DNA of 62,931 nucleotides from JBBSEX01 sp038239345 (lineage in GTDB: Bacteria; Acidobacteriota; Terriglobia; Bryobacterales; Bryobacteraceae): positions 1 to 62,931 of the forward strand of contig JBBSEX010000025.1 in the NCBI GenBank assembly GCA_038239345.1, in the 5' to 3' direction. The notes under the pieces are model-generated. The model was not told the DNA's origin. It ran no database searches and was given only the letters and a program-made list of their open reading frames with translations. The translations under genes were made by a program, and so were the position numbers. Below are positions 33,438 through 42,837 of this stretch, one piece after another (within the stretch, counting starts at the first letter, position 1; each line of letters opens with the position of its first letter).

Positions 33438-35986
33438 TCGTATTCCAGAGCCTCCACCAACGATCCCCGCACGGCCGATTCAGCGGGCCCCAGCGCGGAT
33501 AGCAGCGCCGCAAAAAGAATTACCGGCAGCAGCACCCAAATCATATTGAACGGATATTCGTATCCCAGGCGCATGCCCGCAATATCTCGCCGCGAAATTT
33601 CCAGCGTGTAGTAGAGCTGAATGGCCCCCGATACGAAACCCAACACCAGACCGATCATTCCGATGCTCAAAGCCTCCATCCAGATTGTCCGGCGCACTTG
33701 CGAACGCAGTCCACCGACGGCTTGCAACACGCCAAGCTCACGGCGGCGGTCTGTGATCGATACGGTAAGTGTATTCGCGATACCTAAAATCGCCACCAGC
33801 ACGGCCACTGCGATCTGGACATACGTTAGGGCGAACCACTGGTCGGTAAGACGAATCACGTATTTTCTTACATCGTCGTTAGTCAGTACGAATAACCTCC
33901 GGACGGCGCCAAATTTGGCTTCGATCCGCTGCTTTACCACGGACGGGGACGCCCCCGCGTCCAAGTAAATACGAAATACATCCACCGAGTCGTCTTTCCA
34001 ATATTTGATGTAGACACTTCTATCGATCAGAACGCTACCCTGCTGATCGGAATAATCGGTGACAATTCCCACGATGGGTAGCGATAACATCCCCGAGGGC
34101 GTTGGGATATCGACGTTCTCGCCAAGGCGGAAATGGTGGAGCAATGCGAAATTATCGGACGCAAGAACGCCCTTGCCTTCCCCCGCGAGGCGGTACATGG
34201 TAGCCGCATCCCCTTGCAGAGGTGGCAGCCGCGCATGCCGCTCCAAGCCTTCGATTTCAATAGCCAAAAGCATCACCGGCGAGCGCTTCACCGGTATTCG
34301 AAAAGACCGCACGAACTGGACTTGAGCTATACCTTCGATCTTCCGCAACCCATCGCCGATGGAGGCCGGGAAATGGAAGTTGCGCTGCGTCAGGCTATCC
34401 GAAGGCGATACAAACAGGTCGGGATTCAAGGCAACATCGAGCCACTTTTGAATTGAGTTATAACTGGCTCGGGTCATGCCGCCAAGCGAAACCACCAGCG
34501 CAATGGAAAGCATCAATGCCGCGACAGCGCCCGATGTGCGGCGTGGAGATTGGATCAAACTATCGGCGGCAAGCGTTCCTTCCACTGGCCGCACGAATCG
34601 GAGAACGGGACGTAGCGCTTTGGCCAGAAGCAACGACAGCGCCGGCGTCAATAACAACGCCGCCAGGATCGCCAGCCCATATCCCAAATAGAACATCGGC
34701 TTAACCTGACTGAATAGCAAGGAAGCTGCGGACAGCCCCGCCATCACCAGCGCAAGGATACGCCGCATCCGATTCTCGCCGGCGCTGAGAGTTTGATAGC
34801 GGCCTTTCTGAAGCGCTTTCACCGGGTCCACGCGGGCCGCATCGCGAGCTGGAATCCAAGCCGCCATCATGCTAGTGACAATTCCAATCAACAGCGCAAA
34901 ACCTAACAACCGCGGATCCGCTGATATCTCGCCGGCGCGTTGCGCCACGCCATAGATTTCACCCAGAAATCCGCCTATATATCCAGCCATGGCGCGCGCG
35001 ATCACCATGCCGCAAAGGATTCCGACGATTGACCCGAACAATCCCGCGACAGCGCTTTCCACAAGAAACAGCGTCCGAATCTGGCGCCGCGTCGCTCCCA
35101 GTGCCCGCAGAATTCCTATCTCCGAGCGGCGTTGGGTAACCGCGATGGCGAAGGTGTTGTAAATGATAAACATCCCGATGAAGAGCGCGAATAGACTGGT
35201 GATGTTCGACGCCGTGGAATAGATTTGCGCCGTAGCTTCGAACTGCGCCCCCCGGGCCGATGGTGGTTCCACCTGGAAACCCGGCCCAAGTAAGCCACGA
35301 AGTTTAACCTGGGCTTCCTCGACACGCAGGCCTTCCCTTACCACCAGGTCAATCCGATCGAACTTGCGCCCACGGCCAAATACTTTTTGCGCCGCGTAAA
35401 TGTCCATCACCGCCAGATTGCCGCCGAAAGCGCTACTCAGTCCGCCGGCTTTCATCAGGCCGCGCACCGTGAATTGCTTGGTGCCTTCCATCGTGCTCAG
35501 CGAAATTTTGCTCCCAACACGCAGACCATTGCGGTCAGCGAAGCTACGCGTGACGATCAGTGAATCCGGCTGCGCCAGGAACACCAGCGGATCGTCGATC
35601 GCGTCTTCTTCGTTATTTTCGAAATCGTAGTCGCGCAGGCTGCGATCCCCGGTCATGTCGACGCCGAGAATCAAGATATTTCCCTGCCCTGCAATCTGCG
35701 TATTCACCGCGGCTTCAATCACCGGCACCGCGATCCGAACTTCCGCGAGCCCTTGCACTCGCTCCAGAACATCTTCGCCGAAGCCCGTGTCGCCAGAACT
35801 GATTTGTAATTGCGTCGTCCCGGCGATGCGATCCACCGTTTGTCGAAACGCGTAGAGTACAGACTGATTCGCCGTATGCATGCCCACGAATACGGCGATA
35901 CCCAACACGATACCGGCAACCGTCAACAGCGATCGGGAAAGGTGTTTGCGGACGTATTGCCAGCTAATCAGACGGAGCAGAATCAT
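33434..35986 (-). CDS. ABC transporter permease, FtsX/MacB type with two FtsX domains
   Basis: An 850-aa inner-membrane protein. A first membrane helix (LLTVAGIVLGIAVFVGM, about 20-37) is followed by a MacB-type periplasmic domain (about 45-255) and a first FtsX block of three helices (about 265-400; AITQRRSEIGILRALGATRR-like sequence at the cytoplasmic loop). A helix pair near 430-480 leads to a second periplasmic domain. A second FtsX block (about 725-850) has TDRRRELGVLQAVGGLRSQV. This 10-TM double-FtsX arrangement is typical of LolC/LolE- or MacB-related exporters that push on periplasmic substrates rather than transport across the inner membrane. The ATG at 35986 overlaps the ATPase stop (ATGA); the longer frame to 36058 lies inside the ATPase gene. 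Confidence 0.9.
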   Translation of the reverse strand: MILLRLISWQYVRKHLSRSLLTVAGIVLGIAVFVGMHTANQSVLYAFRQTVDRIAGTTQLQISSGDTGFGEDVLERVQGLAEVRIAVPVIEAAVNTQIAGQGNILILGVDMTGDRSLRDYDFENNEEDAIDDPLVFLAQPDSLIVTRSFADRNGLRVGSKISLSTMEGTKQFTVRGLMKAGGLSSAFGGNLAVMDIYAAQKVFGRGRKFDRIDLVVREGLRVEEAQVKLRGLLGPGFQVEPPSARGAQFEATAQIYSTASNITSLFALFIGMFIIYNTFAIAVTQRRSEIGILRALGATRRQIRTLFLVESAVAGLFGSIVGILCGMVIARAMAGYIGGFLGEIYGVAQRAGEISADPRLLGFALLIGIVTSMMAAWIPARDAARVDPVKALQKGRYQTLSAGENRMRRILALVMAGLSAASLLFSQVKPMFYLGYGLAILAALLLTPALSLLLAKALRPVLRFVRPVEGTLAADSLIQSPRRTSGAVAALMLSIALVVSLGGMTRASYNSIQKWLDVALNPDLFVSPSDSLTQRNFHFPASIGDGLRKIEGIAQVQFVRSFRIPVKRSPVMLLAIEIEGLERHARLPPLQGDAATMYRLAGEGKGVLASDNFALLHHFRLGENVDIPTPSGMLSLPIVGIVTDYSDQQGSVLIDRSVYIKYWKDDSVDVFRIYLDAGASPSVVKQRIEAKFGAVRRLFVLTNDDVRKYVIRLTDQWFALTYVQIAVAVLVAILGIANTLTVSITDRRRELGVLQAVGGLRSQVRRTIWMEALSIGMIGLVLGFVSGAIQLYYTLEISRRDIAGMRLGYEYPFNMIWVLLPVILFAALLSALGPAESAVRGSLVEALEYE

Positions 35987-36675
35987 CGAGCCAACACCGG
36001 AGCGCGCCGCAGATCTTCCACCACCAGTCCATCGCGTAATGAGATTGTTCGGGGACAAGCTTCGGCCACGCCGCGATCGTGAGTCACGATCAAAATCGTC
36101 GCGCCCAGCCGCTCGTGCAAGTCATGAATTAGCTTCAAGATCTCCAGTCCAGTATGCGTATCCAGGTTGCCTGTCGGCTCATCGGCGAGCAGGATCGGTG
36201 GATAGATCGACAACGCCCGGGCGATTGCCACGCGCTGCCGCTCACCGCCTGAAAGTTCATCGGGAAGATGGTCCAGACGCTTGTCTAATTGCACCAGGGT
36301 GAGCAACTCACGAGCCCGCTCATCGATCTTCTTCTTTGCCCATCCACGTAAATGGAGCGGTAGTGAAACGTTCTCCAAACACGTCAGCGTCGGCAGCAAA
36401 TTGAAAAACTGAAAAATGAATCCGATCTTATCCCGGCGCACTCGCGTCAGGTCATCGTCGGACAAACCCCCAAGCGATTGTCCATCAATTCGGATGTCTC
36501 CCGATGACGGCTGATCTAATCCGCCAATCAGATTCAGCAGAGTCGACTTGCCAGACCCGGACGGCCCCACAATCGAGACCATATCGCCTCGCTCAATTGT
36601 GAGGTCAATCGTCTGCAGCGCTATCACTTTGCGCTTGCCTTCAAATTGTTTACAAACCTGCTGGAGTTCAATCAC
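35983..36675 (-). CDS. ABC transporter ATPase, LolD/MacB family
   Basis: A 230-aa ATPase of the LolD/MacB/FtsE group. Walker A is GPSGSGKSTLLN (about 36-47), the Q-loop is in IGFIFQFFNLLPTLTCLENV, the signature is LSGGERQRVAIARAL, Walker B is ILLADEPTGNLDT and the H-loop is ILIVTHD. All motifs are intact. It is the first gene of the four-gene unit and starts 54 bases downstream of the S9 peptidase region on the other side. It powers the double-FtsX permease encoded immediately downstream with a 4-base overlap. Confidence 0.93.
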   Translation of the reverse strand: MIELQQVCKQFEGKRKVIALQTIDLTIERGDMVSIVGPSGSGKSTLLNLIGGLDQPSSGDIRIDGQSLGGLSDDDLTRVRRDKIGFIFQFFNLLPTLTCLENVSLPLHLRGWAKKKIDERARELLTLVQLDKRLDHLPDELSGGERQRVAIARALSIYPPILLADEPTGNLDTHTGLEILKLIHDLHERLGATILIVTHDRGVAEACPRTISLRDGLVVEDLRRAPVLAR

Positions 36676-36729
36676 GAAATTGTCTTAGCCTTATGATGCT
36701 CTATCCGGTTCCATCGGTGGATTTCCGGT

Positions 36730-38763
36730 CTATTTTTCGTTCGGTCGAATCGCTGCCTGGTTTCCATTGAGAAATCGATCAAACCAATAGATCTGCCAAT
36801 TCAGGCTTTCCACCAGATGCTTGGGCTCGCCTGAGCGCGTCATGTTGTGGTTCTCCCGGGGAAAAATAACAAATTCACTGGTCACGCCAAAATGCCGCAG
36901 TGCACGAAACCATGGCTCACCCTGCTCCAGCGGAACGCGATAGTCGTTTTCGGAATGCAGGACGAGTGTTGGCGTCTTCACGTTTTGCACATACTTCAGC
37001 GGCGACCAGTCCCAATAGGGTGCAAACTTATCGAACAGGTTGCCGCCAAAATCGCGCTCATGTCCATAGGCGCCGTCGCGAGTGCCTTCATCGCTGATGA
37101 AATTTGAAATGCTGCGCAGTGTCACAGCCGCCTGGAAACGGTTCGTATGACTGACGATCCAGTTCGCCATAAACCCCCCATAACTTCCTCCCGTAACGCC
37201 CAATCGTTCGCTATCGATCCATGGATTTTTAGCAAGCACCGCGTCCACCCCGGCCATGATGTCGGTATACGCTTTCCCACCCCATTCGTTTTCAACTCCC
37301 CGTTGAAACTTTTCGCCATAGCCGGTTGACCCCCGCGGATTCACGAAGAACACGGCCCACCCGCGTGCCGCATAAACAGGAAACTCGTGATACCAATCCA
37401 CGCCATACATGCTCGCCGGACCTCCGTGAATGGTCAGAATCATCGGGTACTTTTTCCCTTCCCGCCAGCCCACGGGCTTCACCAGGAATCCGTCAAGGTC
37501 CCAACCGTCGGCGGCCTTGTAGGTCATCCGTTCCACTCCCGGCAAATCCAGCTGATTCCAAAGTTCAGTATTCAGGTGAGTCAACTGCCGCTCGTTCCGG
37601 CCAGAGGCATCGGCGGCGTGAAGATCGTCCTGGTGCGTAAAGTCGTTCGCTACATAGACGATTGTTTTTGCTCCGGCGTTGAGGTCCGTGGCATGAATAG
37701 CGCGGGCTCCCGTGGTAAGCGGCTGTACTCCGCCGCCGCTGAGCGCAAGGCGGAACAGATGGGTTTCCCCTCTCACCCCCGATGAAAAATGCAGTGCCTC
37801 GAGGTCTTTCCACTCCAAATCAAAAACGGTTTGATCCAACTGAGGCGCTGCGATCTGCTGCTTTCCGCCGGCCCTCGCGGCGATCCAGATTCGTTGCGGC
37901 TCGCTCTCGTCATGTGCTCCGATAAAGACGACGCGCTTGCCGTCAGGTGACCAACGGGGGCTGCGATAGGCTGCTTCCCGATCGGAGATCATAGAGGATT
38001 TCGCATCCCCAGCGGACACCGCCCAGATAGCCTCGTTCTTGAACGATTCTTTCGCAGTATCGACCGACGCAAATAGAATCTCCAACCCATCGGGCGACCA
38101 TTGTGGATCGGAATCGTTTCGCGTCGCGCCCTTTGTGATTTGGTTCACCGCCCCGGTTTTCGCGTCAACAGTGAAAATGTGCGAACGGCGATCGTCAAAC
38201 CAACCTGAGTCGTTGAACTTATAATTCGCTGAAAGATAATGGCGCACGTCGCTCGTGCCCTTCTTGAAATCGTCAGGCAGAGTGCGGCTGACAACGGCAA
38301 GCCGCGTCCCATCGGGTGACCATTGGTAAGCCTCCACGCCTTCCTCCAAATCGGTCAGCCGCCGTGGTTCACCTCCGTCCAGTTGGAGAGCGTACACCTG
38401 CGGTTTGTCGGCATGTTGGGCCAATCCGTCCACCGCCGGCCGGGTAGAAATAAATGTCAGGCTCTCTTCCATCGGGCTCCAGCGAATTGCCCGCGATGAA
38501 GGTCCGGTGGTGATTTGCCGCGGTGCGCTCCGCCCACCGGTCGACGTAAGCCATATTTTCGACACTCGCCGATTCTGCTTCTGGTCAACTGTAACCACCA
38601 CGTACGCTACCTGGCCACCGCTTGGCGAAATCTTAGCTTCGGAGATCGTCTCGAAGCGGAAGTAATCCTCCGCCGTGATCCCGCGCCTGGCGGGACTAGC
38701 GGGCTCGGCCCGTCCCGCTATAAACACGAGCATTGCCGCTATCACTTGATAAGTTGGTCTCAT
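36730..38763 (-). CDS. S9 family peptidase, acylaminoacyl-peptidase-like, exported
   Basis: A 677-aa prolyl-oligopeptidase-family enzyme. It has an N-terminal export segment (VIAAMLVFIAGRAEPA), then a WD40/PD40-like propeller (about 30-400, with repeats such as YQWSPDGTRLAVVSR and PQWSPDGLEILFAS). The C-terminal hydrolase domain has Ser in GVTGGSYGGFMANWI (near 526), Asp in LVLHSENDYRVP (near 606) and His in FPRENHNMTR (near 638). The triad is complete. S9C enzymes release N-acylated or unmodified N-terminal residues from short peptides. It is upstream of the ABC ATPase gene on the same strand with 54 bases between; co-transcription is possible but not shown. It is divergent from the KaiC-like gene. 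Confidence 0.93.
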   Translation of the reverse strand: MRPTYQVIAAMLVFIAGRAEPASPARRGITAEDYFRFETISEAKISPSGGQVAYVVVTVDQKQNRRVSKIWLTSTGGRSAPRQITTGPSSRAIRWSPMEESLTFISTRPAVDGLAQHADKPQVYALQLDGGEPRRLTDLEEGVEAYQWSPDGTRLAVVSRTLPDDFKKGTSDVRHYLSANYKFNDSGWFDDRRSHIFTVDAKTGAVNQITKGATRNDSDPQWSPDGLEILFASVDTAKESFKNEAIWAVSAGDAKSSMISDREAAYRSPRWSPDGKRVVFIGAHDESEPQRIWIAARAGGKQQIAAPQLDQTVFDLEWKDLEALHFSSGVRGETHLFRLALSGGGVQPLTTGARAIHATDLNAGAKTIVYVANDFTHQDDLHAADASGRNERQLTHLNTELWNQLDLPGVERMTYKAADGWDLDGFLVKPVGWREGKKYPMILTIHGGPASMYGVDWYHEFPVYAARGWAVFFVNPRGSTGYGEKFQRGVENEWGGKAYTDIMAGVDAVLAKNPWIDSERLGVTGGSYGGFMANWIVSHTNRFQAAVTLRSISNFISDEGTRDGAYGHERDFGGNLFDKFAPYWDWSPLKYVQNVKTPTLVLHSENDYRVPLEQGEPWFRALRHFGVTSEFVIFPRENHNMTRSGEPKHLVESLNWQIYWFDRFLNGNQAAIRPNEK

Positions 38764-38925
38764 GCTTCCTCAGTTGGCATCGGTCAATTCCCCGGATTGT
38801 TTCACATTCTATAGGACACACCCCACGCGGGTGTTTAATTAAGTTGAAACAACGAATGCGGAAATTGACGTCCACCCATTGACGGGGTAGGGGACCTTTG
38901 CAGTTGTTTCCCGCGCTTCATCAGA

Positions 38926-40457
38926 ATGGTGCTAGAAATGGCCCACAAGCCTGATAGTTATGGGAACGCAAAAGTTTCGACAGGGATCGCGGGCCTGGAC
39001 GAAATCTTAGAGGGCGGCCTTGAGTCTGGCCATCTTTATCTTGTCGAAGGGGAACCGGGTACAGGGAAGCCACTCTTGGCTTGGAATTCCTTTTGGCCGG
39101 CATAGAGAAAGGCGAAAGAGTAATGTACGTCACTCTTTCGGAGTCGAAACGCGAATTGGAAGGGGTGGCGAAGTCTCATGGATGGTCTTTAGATAAAGTT
39201 TCTATTTTTGAGCTTTCGTCACGCGCGGAAAGTTTGCGCCTGGAAGACCAGTATTCCGCTTTTCATCCGGCCGAGATCGAATTCCATGACACGACGCAAT
39301 CCATTCTGGATCAGGTTGAGCGCGCGCAGCCGAGCCGCATTGTTTTCGATTCGCTGTCCGACCTGCGCCTTCTAGCCCGCGATTCCTTTCGCTATCGCCG
39401 CCAGATTCAGGCCCTAAAGCATTACTTCACGAATCGAAATTGCACGGTCATTCTATTGGACGACAACACGGCGCAGCCTCGGGATATGCAACTGTACAGC
39501 ATCGCCCACGGAGTGATCTTGTTAGAGCGCATTCCCCGAGAATTTGGAAAAGTGCGTCGCCGTTTGGAAGTGGTGAAATTGCGCGGGAGTAAGTTCGCCG
39601 AAGGGTATCACGATTACTCTATCGAGACCGGTGGCCTCGCGGTATGGTGTCGCTTGGTGGCCGCCGATTATGGGTTTGTCCCGAATAGCGGGTATCTGAC
39701 TACAAGCAACGCCGGCCTGGACGCGATGTGGGGGGACGGACTGGAACGTGGCACCAGCACAATCTTCATTGGTCCCGCGGGCAGCGGAAAGTCGTCGCTG
39801 GCGATGAGTTATGCCGTCTCTGCCGCCGCGAACGGAGAAAGCGTCAGCGTCTTCCTGTTCGATGAATCGCTGCACACTTCTCACCGCAGGTCGATCGGTT
39901 TAGGTAGCAATCCCCACCCGCATTTACAGTCTGGCAACTTACGGATGCGACGGATCGATCCCGCCGAAATGTCTGTCGGTGCTTTCGTCGAATTGATTCG
40001 CAACGCCGTCGAATCGGAGAAGGCCAGCGTCATCGTCATCGATAGTCTTAACGGCTTTATACAGGCGATGCCGGGTGAGCAGCATTTGGCGTTACAGATG
40101 CACGAACTGCTTTCATTTTTGAATCAGCGAGGCGTTGCGACAATCCTGGTGATGACGCAATCGGGGTTGCTCTCATCGAAGATGCGGTCCCCCGTCGACC
40201 TCAGCTATTTAGCGGACAACGTCCTGCTTCTGCGATTCTTTGAAGGCGGCGGCCAGATACGAAAGGCCTTGTCCGTGGTCAAGAAACGAAGCGGAAGTCA
40301 TGAGAAGACCATTCGCGAATTGCAGCTTCACGACGGCCGGATACAGGTTGGAGAGCCGCTTACCGGCTTCCAGGGAATTTTGTCTGAGACGGCAGTGAAC
40401 ACTGGGCGCCACGATAGTTTGGAGGAAGGAGCGAATGGGAACGATCTCACCTCCTGA
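38926..40457 (+). pseudogene. KaiC-like dual RecA ATPase, frameshifted inside the first Walker A motif
   Basis: Two frames together encode a KaiC-family protein of about 506-510 aa. Frame 1 begins at ATG 38926 or 38938 and reads VSTGIAGLDEILEGGLESGH, then VEGEPGTGK at 39069, after which it runs into a stop. Frame 2, open from 39081 to the stop at 40457, continues LEFLLAGIEKGERVMYVTLS. Inserting one A after GGGAAG at 39069 restores GKTT and the family sequence, so one base is missing. The second RecA domain is intact, with Walker A GPAGSGKSSLAMS (near 39775) and Walker B VIVIDSLNGF. Without the first Walker A, translation from TTG 39081 would give a 458-aa protein with only the second P-loop. 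The end overlaps the PAS kinase start by 23 bases, so the two are probably coupled. It may be a real mutation or a sequencing/assembly error. Confidence 0.85.
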
Positions 40458-42810
40458 CGCTCCACGTAACCATGAAAGAGTCCTGATACACGCTCCCTAT
40501 GGTCGAGATGGAGTGCTAATTGACCGGGCCCTGCGAGTGGCCGGCATAGCCTCATCGATCTGCGCCGACGTGCAAGACCTCTGCCTGGAAATGACGCGCG
40601 GCGCCGGCGCGGCGTTAGTTGCCGACGAAGCTTTAAATCCGCATTCGGTGGAGTGCTTTCAAAATACTCTGCTCACTCAGCCGCCGTGGTCGGACTTTCC
40701 GTTGCTCGTGCTTACTTGCGGAGGGGAGCCGACGGAGGCCAGCCGGCGCCGGCTTCTTCTACTAGGTCCGCTAGGAAATGTGACCTTGCTCGAGCGCCCT
40801 CTGCGCGCAGTGACGCTGGTGAGTAGTCTACGAGCGGCACTCCGCTCTCGCAACCGCCAGTATCAGATGCGCGATTATCTTCGGGAGCGCGAAGAATCCG
40901 AGCGGATGCTGCGCGAAACCGACCAGCGCTTATGGATCGCCATCGAGACAGCGCACATGGGTGCTTGGACGCTAGACCTGGCGACCGGCCACATGGAAGC
41001 GTCACCACGATGTAAAGCCAATTTTGGATGGCCGCTGGAGAAACCATTCGACTATGCCGACCTCTCAGCGCTGATCGTCCCGGAAGATCGGGAGATGGTA
41101 AAGACCGCCGTGGAACGCGCTCTGGCGCACCAATCCATATACGAGGCGGAGTACCGCGTACGCCTGCCTGGCCAGAGTATTCGATGGATTCGAGCGAGCG
41201 GACGTGGCATCTACAACGACCGTGGTGTTGCCGCGCGGATGACCGGAGTTACGCTGGACTCGACGGCGCAAAAGCTGGCTCAGGCCGAATTGCGCGCTAG
41301 CGAGGAGCGCTTTCGCACCCTTGTGGAGAGCAATCCATCGGGGGTCATTCTCAGTAATGCTGAAGGAGTTCTCCAGTACGCCAACGCAGCGGCACTGGTG
41401 ATTCTCGGATATTCCAGGGAAGAGATCTCCGCCGGTGAAGTAAGCTGGAGCGGCATCACTCCAGCGGAATGGCATGACGCGGATGTGGAGGCGCAATCTC
41501 AATTGGCCGTATCGGGCCGGTGGAATCCGTTTGAAAAAGAGTGCATCTCCAAAAGTGGCGAGCGAGTTTCCATTTTAGTTAGCGGTTCAGTGTTGTTTAT
41601 GCCCGACGGAGAGTCGGTGATCGCCGCTTACATAACCGACTTGACCGAGCAGCGCATAGCGGAAGAAACCATTCGCGAAGGCGAGCGCCAATTCGCCACA
41701 CTCGCCGATTCTATTCCTCAACTGGCCTGGATGGCCACCCCCGAGGGTTTCATTTTTTGGTACAACCAGCGCTGGTACGACTACACGGGCACTACGGTTA
41801 AAGACATGATCGGGGCTAACTGGGATTCCATTTACGGTCCAAAGGAACTGCCCCGTTTAAACGAGCAATGGGACCATTCGATCCGCGCCGGCGAACCGCT
41901 GGAGATTGAATCCCTCATGCGTGGGGCGGATGGGGTCTATCGCTGGTTTCTAACGCGTATGATCCCTCTGCATACGGTGAAAGGTAAAGTAGCCCGCTGG
42001 TTCGGGACGCACACGGACATCAACGAGTTGCGTCGTGCCGGCGGAGCTTTGGAAAAGGCTAACGCGGAACTGCGGCGGGCCAATCAAGACCTGGAGCAAT
42101 TTGCCTATTCAGCCAGCCACGATTTGCAGGAACCGCTGCGAATGGTGGCCATCTACAGCCAATTGATCAAACAAAAGTACGCCCACTCTTTGGACGAGGA
42201 TACGGCAACATACGTGGGCTTTCTGGTGCGTGGAGCTCACCAGATGGAAATGCTATTGAAAGACTTGCTGTCTTACGCCCAAGCCACGAATATTAGCGCG
42301 GACCCCATAAAGATGACTGATAGCGGCGTTGTCTTGGCGCGGGTGGTGGCAAGCATGAAGTCGTCGTTGGAGCAGACGGGAACAACCATTCACATCGGCC
42401 CGATGCCGCACCTTCCAGTCCATGAAGCGCACCTGGTGCAGTTGTTTCAGAATCTACTCTCGAACGCCACCAAGTACCGCGCCGAGACGGCTCCACGAAT
42501 CGCGGTGGCGGCGGAAAGGCAGGGTAAGTTCTGGCTATTCTCCGTTCGCGACAACGGCATCGGGATTGAGGCGAAGTATGCCACGCACGTTTTCGGAATC
42601 TTCAAACGGCTGCACGGTCAGAAATATCCGGGCACTGGAATTGGTTTAGCCATTTGTAGCAAGATTGTGGAACGCTACGGGGGCCGGATCTGGGTGGAGT
42701 CCGAGGTTGGGGCCGGCTCCGTTTTTTATTTCACCTTGCCGGTGAAAGCCGAGCAGGTAACGGAAGCCTCCGCACTACTTTCCGGTGTCAACTCGCACTC
42801 TACGCGATAA
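40435..42810 (+). CDS. PAS-domain sensor histidine kinase
   Basis: A 791-aa cytoplasmic kinase with no obvious membrane helix. The first 130 residues resemble a degenerate receiver domain (RVLIHAPYGRDGVLIDRALR) without a clear acceptor Asp. Three PAS domains follow (about 165-280, 295-405, 420-540), each ending in a PAC-like segment. The phosphorylated His is in YSASHDLQEPLRM near 562. The HATPase has NLLSNATKYR, VRDNGIGIEAKY and GTGIGLAICSKIVERYGGRI. This kinase class (SxSHDLQEPLR, as in phytochrome-related and Cph1-like kinases) often lacks a fused output. The gene overlaps the end of the KaiC-like gene by 23 bases. KaiC-like ATPases paired with histidine kinases are a recurrent arrangement in soil bacteria; the output regulator is not in this window. 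Confidence 0.92.
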   Translation: MGTISPPDAPRNHERVLIHAPYGRDGVLIDRALRVAGIASSICADVQDLCLEMTRGAGAALVADEALNPHSVECFQNTLLTQPPWSDFPLLVLTCGGEPTEASRRRLLLLGPLGNVTLLERPLRAVTLVSSLRAALRSRNRQYQMRDYLREREESERMLRETDQRLWIAIETAHMGAWTLDLATGHMEASPRCKANFGWPLEKPFDYADLSALIVPEDREMVKTAVERALAHQSIYEAEYRVRLPGQSIRWIRASGRGIYNDRGVAARMTGVTLDSTAQKLAQAELRASEERFRTLVESNPSGVILSNAEGVLQYANAAALVILGYSREEISAGEVSWSGITPAEWHDADVEAQSQLAVSGRWNPFEKECISKSGERVSILVSGSVLFMPDGESVIAAYITDLTEQRIAEETIREGERQFATLADSIPQLAWMATPEGFIFWYNQRWYDYTGTTVKDMIGANWDSIYGPKELPRLNEQWDHSIRAGEPLEIESLMRGADGVYRWFLTRMIPLHTVKGKVARWFGTHTDINELRRAGGALEKANAELRRANQDLEQFAYSASHDLQEPLRMVAIYSQLIKQKYAHSLDEDTATYVGFLVRGAHQMEMLLKDLLSYAQATNISADPIKMTDSGVVLARVVASMKSSLEQTGTTIHIGPMPHLPVHEAHLVQLFQNLLSNATKYRAETAPRIAVAAERQGKFWLFSVRDNGIGIEAKYATHVFGIFKRLHGQKYPGTGIGLAICSKIVERYGGRIWVESEVGAGSVFYFTLPVKAEQVTEASALLSGVNSHSTR

Positions 42811-42837
42811 AAGACCGCGCGGCGGCGATAGGATTTC

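Noticed and set aside
38818..38834. ACACCC / GGGTGT inverted repeat between divergent S9 and KaiC-like genes
   Set aside because: Only 6 bp, no U-tract, and likely to occur by chance at this composition.
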